DNA from: Saxidomus purpurata
Lineage: Eukaryota; Mollusca; Bivalvia; Venerida; Veneridae
Direction of reading: 5' to 3'
Length of the DNA: 64,000 bases
Assembly (NCBI GenBank): GCA_022818135.1
Contig: JAFMSR010000019.1
Coordinates: 30,803,679-30,867,678, forward strand
Within the stretch, counting starts at the first letter, position 1. The number at the start of each line of letters is the position of its first letter. Positions 57,001 to 63,041 of the stretch are shown here, in pieces. The translations under genes and the position numbers were made by a program. Below the pieces are notes generated by a model. It had not been told where the DNA came from. It worked only from the letters and a program-made list of their open reading frames with translations, and did no database searches.

Positions 57001-59660
57001 AGAATAGCCCGGACGACTGCAGCAAAATCAAGTTATGTGGAAGGGACGAGGTGAGATATCACACACTGCTAACAGTTATTAAAACATAGAGATTAGGGTG
57101 TCTGTCGCTCATTCCGGAGGTTGCGGGTTCGAGCCCCACTGGTTTATCCAGGAAGCGCACTCGAGAGTGACTCGATAAGCTACAAGCGTTCTTCATAATC
57201 GAGCTAAAATAAATTAGTATCAAGTAAACTAAACTAAAACATACGTTTTATTAGACCATATGCAGCATATTAAATAATGTGTTAACAACATTATAAGTCA
57301 AAGGTAAATTGGCACACTTATTATTTATAGTTCGCAATGGTTAGGGTACTACTATTTTAAACGGGGGGGGGGGTTTTTTGGGGGTGGGGGCCAATTTGTG
57401 TTTTTTTTTTCACATGCAACATTATCTGGTTTGATTATACATCGTTCTTTCTTACACTTAAAATCTAGAAAAGTAAAGCTATTGTAAATGACTTAAGCAT
57501 CTTTTTGTAATAAGCCCTATTAAGAACTCATCAGTTTTTCAAAGCATTCATCGTATGGTCCAAACATCTTCCGTGACCAAGATAAGAATTTTGAAGGATG
57601 GTATAATTTTAGTTGGTTGTTTATTTGCTTTGAACAAACAATTTTAGATTTGTGTGTTAAACACGACATCTGTTGGAACCAGTCACCAAACTTTGTGGAA
57701 GTCAGATTGTCATCCAAAATCGGTACTGTAAAACTATACTGTTTACTGGCTAATATTCACGATGATTTCATTTTCGCCATTTTCGCGAATTTCCAAATTC
57801 GCTTATTTTAAAACCTCGCGAAAAATTCATTTACACTTAGAGAATTATCATTTCGCGAATTTAAAATTCACGAATAGTTAAACTTTCACATTCTGCCAAA
57901 TTTTTTGTCACGTGAACATTATCCAATTTACAATAAGTTGGTTTTTATGATATATCCATTGACCGGCAATGATTTCTAAAGTTATGACACCAAGTGGTTT
58001 TCATGGTTTAATCAGATGATTTCGTTTTTGGAAGAGACTCAAGATCTTTTTCTATGACGACTTTAGATATTATCTAATTATTTGAATGACCATTGTCAAC
58101 TGCTATTTAGTATTTGGTGTGTTTGATAATGAAGAAACTCGTATATATGTTTTTAGCGAATAATATGTACAGACCATGATCATAACTTTACACATACCCA
58201 ATACAATCGCTGCCTAACATTTAGAAAAAATTTCAGTTAGTATTGACAATATCTATTCTTTTCATGTGTAGACATGTCTGGAAACGGCTTTCCTTTCCAA
58301 TGCAGGTATGTAAATTTTATATGTTTATCGTTTTGTCAAATTGTTATAACAATAATGCAGAACTGTCTGAGTGACAGAGGGACAGCAACGATGTTATACT
58401 CAAACCCGTAATATCGACCAAGTTAAAATATCGACCTATCGACCTATTTACAAATATCTTGATATTATTTATACAAGCGCCACCTACCGGTGTTTTACGG
58501 CATTGTCGGGTACTTTCACTTTGAATTTCCCGAAAGCCCAAAATATCCACAAAAGCATGTTCACATGTTTATAAATAAGACTTTACTCTGTCCTGTGTCT
58601 ATTTGAGCTACATTCCATAGTAAGTCCCAAAAGACTTTGTTCGATAATGTTTTAAACCAACAAAATACGTGGCCGCTGCGTGTCAAATATTTTGCTATTC
58701 TCGCAGTAGATCGATATTAAGCCGTGACTGACATCTTTACTTAAATTTTACATGGAAGACTGTCACACAATGGTTGACATATTTATAACTGGAAATTACC
58801 AGTACATAAAGGCATATAAATGTGTGCCATTTCTAGAAAAAAAAATACATTTAAGTTTTCATTTCTTTTATTCGTAAAAGTTTACTATTAAGTAGATCGA
58901 TATATAGACGTTCCAGGCTAATACAATATATCATTCCATAAACTAGATGTCTAACACAACTGTCTTACACAAAGACCGACACATTTTACTTTGTAATTAT
59001 GTGTCTTTTCACCTTATAATTTGCGAATATAAACTTTAAAAACGTATATTATATACAAAAAGAAACCTTACATTTATTACTCTGTTAACAAAGAAACAAC
59101 ACGATGAGCCCTTTTAATTGTTATCTAAATACACGCTAAACAGTACCAGGTTTCCCTGATTTTCATTTCAATGAAAATACGGAGTACATTTATTATCCTA
59201 TCATTCTAAACAGTACCAGGTTTCCCTGCTTTTCATTTCAATAAAAATACGGGGTACATTTATTATCCTATTATTCTAAACAGTAATAGGTTTCCCTGCT
59301 TTTTAATTCAATGAAAGTACGGGGTACATTTATTATCCTATCATTCTAAACAGTACCAGGTTTCCCTGCTTTTCAATTCAATGAAAATACGGGGTACATT
59401 TATAATCTTATCATTCTAAACAGTAACAGGTTTCCCTGCTTTTCAATTCAATAAAAATACGGGGTACATTTATTATCCTATCATTCTAATCCAAAGCTTG
59501 ATTGCCAGCAATATTTTAGAAGTAAGTGATGAATACCCACATAATTCCAATTTGTAAGGTGTGACAATGTTTTAAATCGTTATTTACATTCACAGATGCA
59601 GTTAGTGAACGTTGTCATCATACATGCTGTTCTCAGGACCTGTGTAACGACGAATGCTAA
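26996..59660 (+). CDS. Secreted multi-EGF / Ly6-domain protein (20 coding exons)
   Basis: The spliced frame is 1992 bases, 663 residues plus stop. Order: signal peptide (residues 1 to about 14); Cys-rich module (15-52); ten EGF-like domains, one per exon (53-443); Thr/Pro-rich linker (444-478); Ly6/uPAR-type three-finger domain 1 (479-570) and domain 2 (571-663). Exons 1-13 all end in phase 1, as expected of shuffled EGF exons. Phases inside the Ly6 domains are 0. There is no transmembrane or GPI-type hydrophobic C-terminus; the protein ends CNDEC. EGF and Ly6 modules are protein-binding folds, so an extracellular matrix, mucus or recognition role is likely but unproven. Uncertainty: 5' non-coding exons, alternative exons in the long introns (6.6 kb intron 3, 5.3 kb intron 16), and whether one transcript uses every exon. 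Confidence 0.88.
27172..27288 (+). CDS. EGF-Ly6 gene exon 2 (N-terminal Cys-rich module)
   Basis: Acceptor ttgttgtag, donor T|GTAAGG. Six Cys spaced C-x5-C-x4-C-x11-C-x5-C-x-C (CQTVADCHSTTC, LTC, TCQC), plus an earlier FC. The spacing recalls the small Cvsi-type serine protease inhibitors of oysters (family I84); this is a resemblance in Cys pattern only. Confidence 0.82.
27800..28131 (+). mobile_element. MITE family M6
   Basis: Inverted ends aaagtccgaggag (left) and gatcctgggacttt (right); about 330 bp in intron 2. The reverse copy at 63042-63365 shares the internal blocks (tgttt/tatttttttcaatg, ggaaagcctttct, gaacagaagatggttcta). A degenerate third copy lies near 44460-44660. Confidence 0.55.
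28172..28294 (+). CDS. EGF-Ly6 gene exon 3 (EGF 1)
   Basis: Acceptor ttttaaag, donor C|GTAAGT. Six Cys in EGF spacing: ACDTHPCQHGGFC, GFHCSCNHGYSGDTC. The lead-in QTTA and the CRPxNS segment are shared with EGF 3, its likely paralogue. Confidence 0.9.
28344..28522. mobile_element. MITE family M3, pogo/Tigger-like ends
   Basis: Ends cagtaaactccggttataac and ggtgtttattg are inverted, with TA duplications at 28342 and 28523. The interior repeats ttccttatatccggag. Copies: 50094-50272 and a decayed one at about 60295-60475. Assignment to the Tc1/mariner-pogo group is by end sequence and TA target. Confidence 0.65.
28670..29110. mobile_element. Foldback repeat, arms about 95 bp
   Basis: Left arm tattgattcaatatctgcag...tgtttcactta...gtgacatcac...aagctccgcccta; the right arm is its inverse (ggggcggagcttagctc, tgatgtcacag, aagtgaaacaatcattttca, gatattgagtcaatatgg). 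Spacer about 200 bp, partly inverted too. A single arm recurs at 59838-59930. Confidence 0.65.
29140..29480. repeat. Diverged founder units of the intron 3 minisatellite
   Basis: Five to six units of about 51-53 bp (cattcaaataacacttttca, gtttcggcgaaataacaaga, ctgtagtc). They share gaaataacaag and ctgtag/tagtc landmarks with the main array and look like older, unhomogenised edge units. Confidence 0.65.
29525..34450. repeat. About 4.9-kb minisatellite, 52-bp unit
   Basis: Roughly 95 units of gtcgtcgtggggaaataaca, aggttgtgtagtagcaggaa, actaacaaggct. Length classes are 52 bp, 53 bp (tctcgtcgtgg start) and about 44 bp lacking the acataaca block. The last class clusters near 30130-30235 and 33950-34390. 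It fills most of intron 3. Minus-strand frames (about 30361-34543) translate the repeat (SCYYTTLLFPHDDSLVSF). Confidence 0.95.
34914..35030 (+). CDS. EGF-Ly6 gene exon 4 (EGF 2)
   Basis: Acceptor tgcatttcag, donor T|GTATTT. NTHCQPNPCKNNGSC, HFPYYYCSCSNGYHGPSCQ. Closest in the window to EGF 4. Confidence 0.9.
35225..35312 (-). repeat. tRNA-derived SINE fragment
   Basis: The minus strand carries tagctcagtggttagggcgc (A box with D-arm pairing) and ccaggttcgaatcctagc (B box). The anticodon and acceptor stems do not pair, so it is a SINE relict rather than a tRNA gene. Confidence 0.55.
35486..35800. repeat. AT-rich tandem array of about 22-bp units
   Basis: Degenerate units of the type cttagtatcttgaattttca, many with local mirror symmetry (gttgaaaattcaac). 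About 14 units, in intron 4. Confidence 0.75.
36459..36590 (+). CDS. EGF-Ly6 gene exon 5 (EGF 3)
   Basis: Acceptor ctatttatag, donor A|GTAACC. VCTSQTCYHYGVC, GYTCACQHGFSGQRC, preceded by TQTTAAS. Paralogue of EGF 1. Confidence 0.9.
36615..36887 (+). mobile_element. MITE family M1, copy filling intron 5
   Basis: Intron 5 (36591-36903) is 313 bp and nearly all of it is this M1 copy: gtaaaatgataaataaat, aaaaatgccttattttagc, agattattgaatgtgttacg, ending agggaatgcctctTTAA at 36884-36887. The left end is lost at the donor side; the right end lies 16 bp before exon 6. Confidence 0.75.
36904..37023 (+). CDS. EGF-Ly6 gene exon 6 (EGF 4)
   Basis: Acceptor atatttcag, donor T|GTAAAT. NDHCHNNNPCRNNGTC, HQPYYRCNCQRGYHGNACQ. 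Paralogue of EGF 2. Confidence 0.9.
37176..37897. mobile_element. MITE family M2 with a nested hairpin insertion
   Basis: TTAA at 37176-37179 and 37894-37897; ends agctgctcgctctcag and gagagcgagcagct. The M2 interior is interrupted from about 37330 to 37740 by sequence holding a long hairpin (37337-37488: caagtgatttcatattggcc, ttgttatttgtccga in the left arm, mirrored in the right). Other M2 copies: 45595-47159, 49731-49781, 56109-56486 and 56554-56917. Confidence 0.8.
37894..38215 (+). mobile_element. MITE family M1, copy next to M2
   Basis: Starts at the TTAA that ends the M2 copy (aaggggcacttcc, aatctaacagattatatttt) and keeps the family interior (atccacccataattgtgta, agattattgaatagtttac). 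The right end is truncated. Confidence 0.7.
38385..38530. repeat. About 80-bp unit, two tandem copies
   Basis: cattgtatatacggttcttt...tttttaacggcgacggcgt at about 38382-38452, and again cactgtatatacggttttta...tttttttaacggcgacggcgt at about 38462-38513. A partial inverted relative (cgagtgtatatacgttattt) lies near 38628. Confidence 0.6.
38816..38932 (+). CDS. EGF-Ly6 gene exon 7 (EGF 5, short C5-C6 loop)
   Basis: Acceptor ttgttcacag, donor G|GTAAAC. Six Cys but with CPRGWTC and a CKCINQQVC end: only five residues between Cys 5 and Cys 6 and no G-Y/F-x-G turn. Same form as EGF 7. Confidence 0.88.
39096..39444 (+). mobile_element. MITE family M1, copy in intron 7
   Basis: TTAA at both ends (39096-39099, 39441-39444); agaggcacgcattatatcta at the left, gagagtgcctct at the right, full interior. 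Confidence 0.8.
40007..40120 (+). CDS. EGF-Ly6 gene exon 8 (EGF 6)
   Basis: Acceptor atattctag, donor G|GTAAGG. DHCASQPCQHYGRC, APYFKCSCRYGFTGATCQ. Confidence 0.9.
40600..40690 (+). repeat. tRNA-like B-box fragment
   Basis: Contains ggggtggtcccttgggatg and ggtttcgagtcccggtcaac, an A/B-box arrangement of a tRNA-derived SINE head. No cloverleaf. Confidence 0.35.
41200..42330. repeat. Strongly diverged tandem repeat, unit about 160-190 bp
   Basis: Six weak copies of a block with aaggtcaaggtcacatt then agtttgaag, and between them variants of gcacatcaagacgacat and ttggccaa. They occur around 41270, 41405, 41590, 41765, 41925 and 42105. It has decayed beyond clear unit borders. Intron 8. Confidence 0.5.
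43545..43895. repeat. Tandem repeat, unit about 66 bp, five copies
   Basis: Units of aacgtataaatgtttacaaa, tgttacttcagtattttaaa, cattatgacttctttgtata, ctaaagt. Intron 8, about 300 bp before exon 9. Confidence 0.8.
44185..44295 (+). CDS. EGF-Ly6 gene exon 9 (EGF 7, short C5-C6 loop)
   Basis: Acceptor cttttccag, donor G|GTGATT. NHCLSSPCPDGTVC, GAGYHCKCTTTATC. As in EGF 5, the last loop has only five residues. The donor is weaker than its neighbours' but keeps phase 1. Confidence 0.85.
44738..44851 (+). CDS. EGF-Ly6 gene exon 10 (EGF 8)
   Basis: Acceptor tcttttgcag, donor A|GTATTA. KQCEANPCQNNGQC, SPYYHCTCLAGYSGNHCQ. Confidence 0.9.
45470..45580 (+). CDS. EGF-Ly6 gene exon 11 (EGF 9)
   Basis: Acceptor cttaattatag, donor A|GTGAGT. 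HACSLHHCGHGTC, SPYYKCNCQLGFNGYQC. An M2 element starts only 14 bp past the donor. Confidence 0.9.
45595..47159. mobile_element. MITE family M2, copy split by a pearl-like element
   Basis: TTAA at 45595-45598 and 47156-47159; outer parts match other M2 copies (agctgctcgctctcag, ctagaatcaacaatagaagt and, after the insertion, aatctaggtaggaatttgca). The interior from about 45708 to 46914 is a separate element. Confidence 0.8.
45708..46914 (-). mobile_element. Pearl/Helentron-like non-autonomous element
   Basis: One end is ctagagctatcgctaaatg. It then has about seven tandem copies of a 147-bp core (gggcaataactctgtaatta, agatagagttatggttcttg, tgcactgcacttcctctcat, gaagttgtattgaattccaa, tagttttcaagttatgctcc), a (ccga)n microsatellite at 46850-46865 and a terminal hairpin (cccccccaaacttcgtttcg, ggggggat). 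Core repeats plus ACCG-type microsatellite plus terminal hairpin is the layout of the bivalve pearl elements, now grouped with Helentron-associated elements. A trinucleotide TTA (minus strand) appears on both sides of the insertion. Confidence 0.7.
47570..47683 (+). CDS. EGF-Ly6 gene exon 12 (EGF 10)
   Basis: Acceptor catgatctag, donor C|GTAATA. SCPPGRCRNGGTC, TPYYHCTCPPGFNGRACQ. The last and most canonical EGF domain. Confidence 0.9.
48547..48651 (+). CDS. EGF-Ly6 gene exon 13 (Thr/Pro linker)
   Basis: Acceptor ttactgacag, donor G|GTAAAC. Thirty-five residues, over half Thr or Pro (LPTTTAKPVVTPPHTTTTKQ, PTPKTTTLPPVPH), no Cys: a likely mucin-type O-glycosylated spacer between the EGF and Ly6 halves. 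The opposite-strand frame at 48479-48664 is a shadow. Confidence 0.87.
48890..49041 (+). mobile_element. MITE family M1, internally deleted copy
   Basis: TTAA at both ends with the left half of M1 (aaaggcactccctacatcat, ggcgaaaaatgcctcacttt) joined directly to the right end (tttgtcccttta). Confidence 0.75.
49174..49250 (+). CDS. EGF-Ly6 gene exon 14 (Ly6 domain 1, first part)
   Basis: Acceptor ttttacag, donor GAG|GTATTA (phase 0). TCLSCDDVVSPDTCEYVTLC: the C-x2-C...P-x2-C...C start of a Ly6/uPAR fold. Confidence 0.87.
49731..49781. mobile_element. M2 remnant: the two ends only
   Basis: caaagctgctcgctaatttt joined to caccaaaatctgagagcgag, cagctTTAA. An about 50-bp derivative that keeps both M2 termini and little else. 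Confidence 0.7.
50094..50272. mobile_element. MITE family M3, second copy
   Basis: Ends cggtaaaatccgtttacaac and tatacggagtttactg, TA on both sides (50092, 50273). It lies 35 bp upstream of exon 15. Confidence 0.7.
50308..50379 (+). CDS. EGF-Ly6 gene exon 15 (Ly6 domain 1, middle)
   Basis: Acceptor acaatttcag, donor CTG|GTTAGT, phase 0 on both sides. GCYVDEYITSMGSTRFNLGC: the central strands with Cys 5 and 6. Confidence 0.85.
50825..51035. repeat. About 80-100-bp tandem repeat, two to three copies
   Basis: aaaactttatttctgtttaa, caagatggggtttatagatt, atgcaagctctatccatttg, gagcttttcagcg repeated from 50838 to 51050, with a partial copy before it. Confidence 0.75.
51479..51605 (+). CDS. EGF-Ly6 gene exon 16 (Ly6 domain 1, end)
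   Basis: Acceptor attttacag, donor G|GTATGT (phase 1). A Ser/Ala-rich finger (TTSASKSASASDASN) then VCTECCSGQLCNSGGC, the CC-x4-CN signature that closes Ly6 domains, plus two extra Cys. Confidence 0.87.
51744..51754 (+). repeat. Left 11-bp direct repeat flanking the Crypton
   Basis: cggactacttt, repeated identically at 54856-54866. The Crypton gene lies between, about 420 bp inside on each side. Cryptons integrate by recombination at short identical sequences, so these may mark the element ends (inference). Confidence 0.4.
52164..52847 (+). CDS. Crypton exon 1
   Basis: ATG 52164 (MATFNVHWDDLLEVQ); 228 codons; donor TCG|GTAAAT. Reading on into the intron is open for only a few more codons. 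Confidence 0.78.
52164..54442 (+). CDS. Crypton-type tyrosine recombinase, frameshifted
   Basis: Four exons: 52164-52847, 53113-53312, 53612-54132 and 54194-54442; phases 0, 2, 0. Exon 1 has an acidic N-terminus and an N-terminal core-binding-like region (MTELDELLAMFLLSIKKEDG, SSLRGYISTFDRVLQ). Exon 2 has a Lys-rich linker, then LSPPQSIINTLWLTF and the first catalytic Arg (FGMRSVEEH). Exon 3 has WGDV, SRKVPPRMW and DPFYLAPR, then H-x-x-R (NHSARKHT), GH (QITGHECVQS) and the likely nucleophile Tyr (IINYSN). Exon 4 is a Pro-rich tail ending with VHIQNFNMYS. The layout matches Crypton/DUF3504 proteins, the source of host ZMYM, QRICH1 and KCTD1-type domains. An A9 run at 53894-53902 is one base too long: the frame shifts and stops at 54005, before H-x-x-R and Tyr. 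It lies nested in intron 16 of the EGF-Ly6 gene, same strand. Confidence 0.8.
53113..53312 (+). CDS. Crypton exon 2
   Basis: Acceptor gtaaatttcag, donor TG|GTAACT (phase 2). Carries the catalytic Arg in HFGMRSVEEHYHL. Confidence 0.75.
53612..54132 (+). pseudogene. Crypton exon 3 with A9 frameshift
   Basis: Acceptor ttgttttcag, donor TCA|GTGAGA. The 5' part and the 3' part (from about 53903) are both clearly coding but in different frames, meeting at the A-run. At 521 bases the exon is one base longer than its flanking phases allow. Confidence 0.78.
54194..54442 (+). CDS. Crypton exon 4
   Basis: Acceptor ttccaatgcag; 82 codons and TGA at 54440-54442. Poly(A) signal aataaa at 54790-54795. Downstream only in the corrected frame. 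Confidence 0.7.
   Translation, partial: SDMPETPLPVMPSTHIEPPVSAPNTQSQVVKVPTVNYPTHFTQAGNAPGHVQSMFFGATVHIQNFNMYSMPPRNDQDSSSGN
54982..55130. repeat. Long hairpin, arms about 70 bp
   Basis: Near-perfect inverted repeat with essentially no loop: agaataacaggttactgtct, gagaaagggtttctcagac, gctagatatggtcc, aaggggctcggc in the left arm, mirrored in the right, centred near 55055. It starts about 115 bp after the right flanking repeat of the Crypton. Confidence 0.9.
55250..55629 (+). mobile_element. MITE family M1, best-preserved copy
   Basis: TTAA at both ends; termini aagggacataccctacatct and gttatagggtatgtccctt are inverted for about 16 bases. About 372 bp, no coding capacity. Confidence 0.85.
56109..56486 (+). 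mobile_element. MITE family M2, full copy
   Basis: TTAA at 56109-56112 and 56483-56486; agctgctcgctctcagattt at the left, gaacgagcagct at the right; about 370 bp. Confidence 0.85.
56554..56917 (+). mobile_element. MITE family M2, second full copy in tandem
   Basis: TTAA at 56554-56557 and 56914-56917; same ends and interior as the copy 70 bp upstream. Its right end lies 26 bp before exon 17, so it supplies the region where the branch point of that acceptor should be. Confidence 0.85.
56944..57050 (+). CDS. EGF-Ly6 gene exon 17 (Ly6 domain 2, first part)
   Basis: Acceptor atacatttgtag, donor GAG|GTGAGA (phase 0). Short spacer FPALTSGQRGP, then ICFHCDQQNSPDDCSKIKLC, the same Cys pattern as exon 14. 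Confidence 0.87.
57095..57240 (+). repeat. SINE family S2, copy in intron 17
   Basis: B-box ggttgcgggttcgagcccca, then agctacaagcgttcttcata, atcgagctaaaataaatta and an AT tail. Confidence 0.5.
57648..57722 (+). CDS. EGF-Ly6 gene exon 18 (Ly6 domain 2, middle)
   Basis: Acceptor caattttag, donor TCG|GTACTG; phase 0 on both sides. ICVLNTTSVGTSHQTLWKSD, then C: Cys 5 and 6 in the same spacing as exon 15. Confidence 0.82.
58272..58305 (+). CDS. EGF-Ly6 gene exon 19 (34-bp exon)
   Basis: Acceptor catgtgtag, donor G|GTATGT. Encodes TCLETAFLSNA with Cys 7. It splits in two the segment that is one exon (16) in domain 1. Too short for an ORF search; supported by phase (0 in, 1 out) and by the Cys pattern. 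Confidence 0.72.
59142..59490. repeat. 70-bp tandem repeat, five copies
   Basis: Unit cattctaaacagtaccaggt, ttccctgcttttcatttcaa, tgaaaatacggggtacattt, attatcctat. It ends about 105 bp before the last coding exon. Confidence 0.9.
59596..59660 (+). CDS. EGF-Ly6 gene exon 20 (Ly6 domain 2 end, stop)
   Basis: Acceptor acattcacag; AVSERCHHTCCSQDLCNDEC then TAA at 59658-59660. The CC-x4-CN Ly6 signature is followed directly by the stop, so there is no GPI signal. Confidence 0.87.
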
Positions 59661-59831
59661 ATTGAAAGTGAGTTTGAATTCATCCTTTAGTCATACATGT
59701 AACAGAGCTATTTCCATTTCGTCTACTGGTTTAGGCATCCATAAGCCTTGGAAATGGGAGATCGAAGAATGTTCGAAACCATAGGAGGTGTGCTTTTTCA
59801 AACGGCAAGTTGATGAGCCATGGTGATTAGT

Positions 59832-59837
59832 AATAAA
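59832..59837 (+). terminator. Possible poly(A) signal of the EGF-Ly6 gene
   Basis: AATAAA 172 bases after the stop; other AATAAA-like sites follow at greater distance. Confidence 0.35.
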
Positions 59838-60294
59838 TTTAGCTCTGTGTCACAGTCCCAGTTATTGGAATAATAAGTGAAATAATTATTTTCATATTAG
59901 AGATACTGAGTAAATATGAAGACTGCAACTTGTTTTTTTCTAAATAAAATTAGAGTATTTGATTGGCTCAGAAAGTAGGGCAAACTATGAGAAACGGAAG
60001 TTTTTTAATTAACAAATGTCGCAAAGTTACGATTTATGAGGTAAATTTTATCATTAAACTTAAATGTTCTGTATTTTTTTATTTCAGATCAGTGTTTTGT
60101 GGAGTTGTGTTTGTTGATTTATAGAAATCATCGATATTTATTTGATTTTCGATTTGTCTTCCTGTACTTATACATAATTAGACTGTCAATAACAAGAAAA
60201 CCCTACATTATATGTTGTCCTTTTTTGTTGTGAATATAGTGTATCATCAATAACGCTAAACAGCCAAAGGTTAAATGGCAAAATTGTAAAACAG

Positions 60295-60475
60295 TTAACT
60301 ACGGATATAACGAACTACGTGGGTTCATTCAAAATTGTTCTTTATATCCAGAGTACGTAACATCCATATAGCATTTTCATATTAAATAAAGAAGGAAAAT
60401 CAATGGGCCTGGAAAATGTGTTCCTCTTTTTCCTATTTTTCGTTATAGCCGGATTTCTCGAATCCTGGTCCAAAA
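60295..60475. mobile_element. MITE family M3, decayed copy
   Basis: ggatataacgaactacgtgg, ttctttatatccagagtac and ttcgttatagccggattt match the M3 interior; the ends are lost. Confidence 0.5.
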
Positions 60476-61278
60476 TCAACATAAACACATGTATGCAGTT
60501 TGTTTAAAACAGGTTACAATTCGCACGGACATACTATGTTAAATGTAGAGGATATACTTGAAGTCTGTTTTTTTTTTAATTTTTTCTTGTAACGATAGTA
60601 CTGTTCTTTTGCCGTTCATTGTGGAGTCGTTCAGTATCTACGGTACGCACGTGGTAAGGAATGATACGAACGTGGCAAGGGGAGGGGGCGGCCTTTCAGG
60701 TACGGACTATTTTATTTGTTTGCAAACATCGTTTTAATGAGGTTTCTATGTCGAAGTTCAACAGTTTTTACAATTAAATAAGCTACGGTCTGAAAAAAAA
60801 AAGAAACTTTAATCATTTTCAAGTAGACGTAAAAGAGTTTCGTTTTTAAAAAAAAGTTAGAATTTTAGGGCACGCAATACCAGTTCTGGTTACGAAAGTT
60901 CTGGTACGTAGTTCAGCCAAGTATTGATAAACGAAAGGAATGAGTTTTGCAGTAGTCATAAGAAAGAAAAAACATTTTTAGGAACGTACATCAAGTGATG
61001 TATTCACATTTCAAAGTACAAACCTGCATCCGTAGGAAAAGCTGCGTTTTTCAAAACAAAGATGGCGGACGGCAACTGAAATTTCTACCGTAAAATTGGC
61101 GTCAACGTTTCTCCTAATAAAGACGTCACGTATAAACAACAATATGAATCGAGTCTATTAATACGCAAAAAGAAAAGTACATGGTGAAATAGTACGCTAG
61201 TTGTCTGTGAAATTTCAAGATTCATTTATTGTTGTTTGCTAACAGAATGTCATTTTGTTCATATTCAATATGAAAGTA
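60476..61278. other. No recognised gene
   Basis: Mixed composition with a G-rich spot near 60680 (ggggagggggcgg). No supported frame, array or hairpin. Confidence 0.35.
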
Positions 61279-61426
61279 TATAATAAAAAGGTTATTGAAC
61301 TTGTATGGCGAAATATTACTGAAACTCGTAGATTTGGCGGGAACAACTCGCAAGCTCGTTGTTCCCGCCAAATCAACGAGTTCCAAGTAATATTTCACCA
61401 TACAAGTTCAATAACCTATAATATAT
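61279..61426. repeat. Long hairpin, arms about 68 bp
   Basis: Left arm ggttattgaacttgtatgg, gaaatattact, tttggcgggaacaa, mirrored in the right arm ttgttcccgccaaa, agtaatatttc, ccatacaagttcaataacc, centred near 61353. Confidence 0.85.
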
Positions 61427-61805
61427 AGAGTGATGTCTTCAAATTGTGTACATATATTGGCTTTAACTGTAAACCGTGCATTCCGATGTTCTTTCGGTAA
61501 CAGTTATTCACAGTAGAACTGTATGAACCTGATCATGTTATGTGTTGTACATTAACATATATGATAACTGATTTCTGTAACTATTCTATAACTATTCGGC
61601 AATCTACTTGATATATCCAGTGTTACAGTATTAAAACCCTTTGTTTATTGATGTAATCACATTTATACTGATTGATTCAAGGGATTGTTTCAATAACGTC
61701 TGTATATAATGGTGACTTATAGGCCCATTGGGCCAGGTGCTTCATTTACTTATATATCATGACTTGTATATTTGATAAGTTATGCACAATCACAATTAAT
61801 TATAG

Positions 61806-61833
61806 ACTACTTACTTACTTACTTACTTACTTA
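61806..61833. repeat. (ACTT)n microsatellite
   Basis: About seven copies of actt. Confidence 0.9.
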
Positions 61834-62454
61834 CTGTATCGGTATAGCGAAAATTCATGAAACGGACAGTTCAATATTTTTAGGAGAACTCTTAAAGCCT
61901 ATTTTTTCCTTTTCATGGTCAAGTGCTCATATACAGTATCACAAATCTACCAATGTTTTCTTTTGTACAAGCCAGGCCAACCATTGGACCAACCATTGGA
62001 CACGTGATGCCCCATTGTGGTCATTGAATAATCAAGCGAATTAGTTACAACATTATTGTTAGCATGCCGTCCTTCATTTACTGTTATTATACTGAACATC
62101 GGGTATATCAGTTCTTATTGGCTTTTTTCAGTCCTGCATTTTATATATAGAGTGTTACAACTACATTAATTGTGTACAAAAAAGTTAAATTTGCATGCTA
62201 CATATCTTCCAGCGTCACACCCACAATTATTATTCAAGTAAAAGTTCTAATGTAACACTAGTTATAAAAGTGATTTTCTCACGTGGTAAATAAGATTAAA
62301 CTCACAAAAGATCGTGGTTTGACAGGTGATGTATGTGTGCAGTGTATAATTAATTGAAACTGATTTACATTTATTAATCATTGGTTTGGGAGTAAGAAAG
62401 TCACCTTTATCAAATGAATTAATATGTAGACCATTTTTTGTAATTCTACTTTTA

Positions 62455-62695
62455 TTATTTACAGAGTTCTTTGTTGTACGAGTTTAACGCCAGTCATATG
62501 TAGATTTTACAGGCGGGCAGTTTACTATACCATACCAATAATAGATTCCTGTTTTCCGTAAGAAACTGCAAACTTTCTCAAATAAAGAGACAAGGTCTGC
62601 AGCAGGGCTCGAAACTATGACCCTCAATCTGTGATAGGATACAGTGATTTCAAGTCACTGTATTGGGTTTGAGATTATTACCTACCTCACTGTAT
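62455..62695 (-). repeat. tRNA-Ser-derived SINE, family S1, reverse copy
   Basis: Minus-strand head: cagtgacttgaaatcactgt and agtttcgagccctgctgca. Body: agtaaactgcccgcctgtaa, gcgttaaactcgtacaac. Same order as the copy at 10797-11040. Confidence 0.6.
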
Positions 62696-63041
62696 ATATC
62701 GACATATTGCATACTTTTGACAATTTAAGAGACCACCCACTTGTTCAATGCAATTACATGTGCATACATAATTTCTTTGTTAAAATGTATTTGATACAAA
62801 CATTTATCACATAAAATACTCAATGTCGTCTAAAAGCTTTTATCTTTTTTTTTTTCAAATACATGTGCACTTCAAATATTTATTGACAATATTCACTAAT
62901 TTATTCAATGCCATTTCCACAATTGCGACATATCGGTACAACAAAGGCCGATTTATTAGTCTGCTGTATATTTGACACAACAGTGACAAATGTGTAACAT
63001 TTAGATTAACCACAAGATACTTTACATGATCTACAGCCGCT

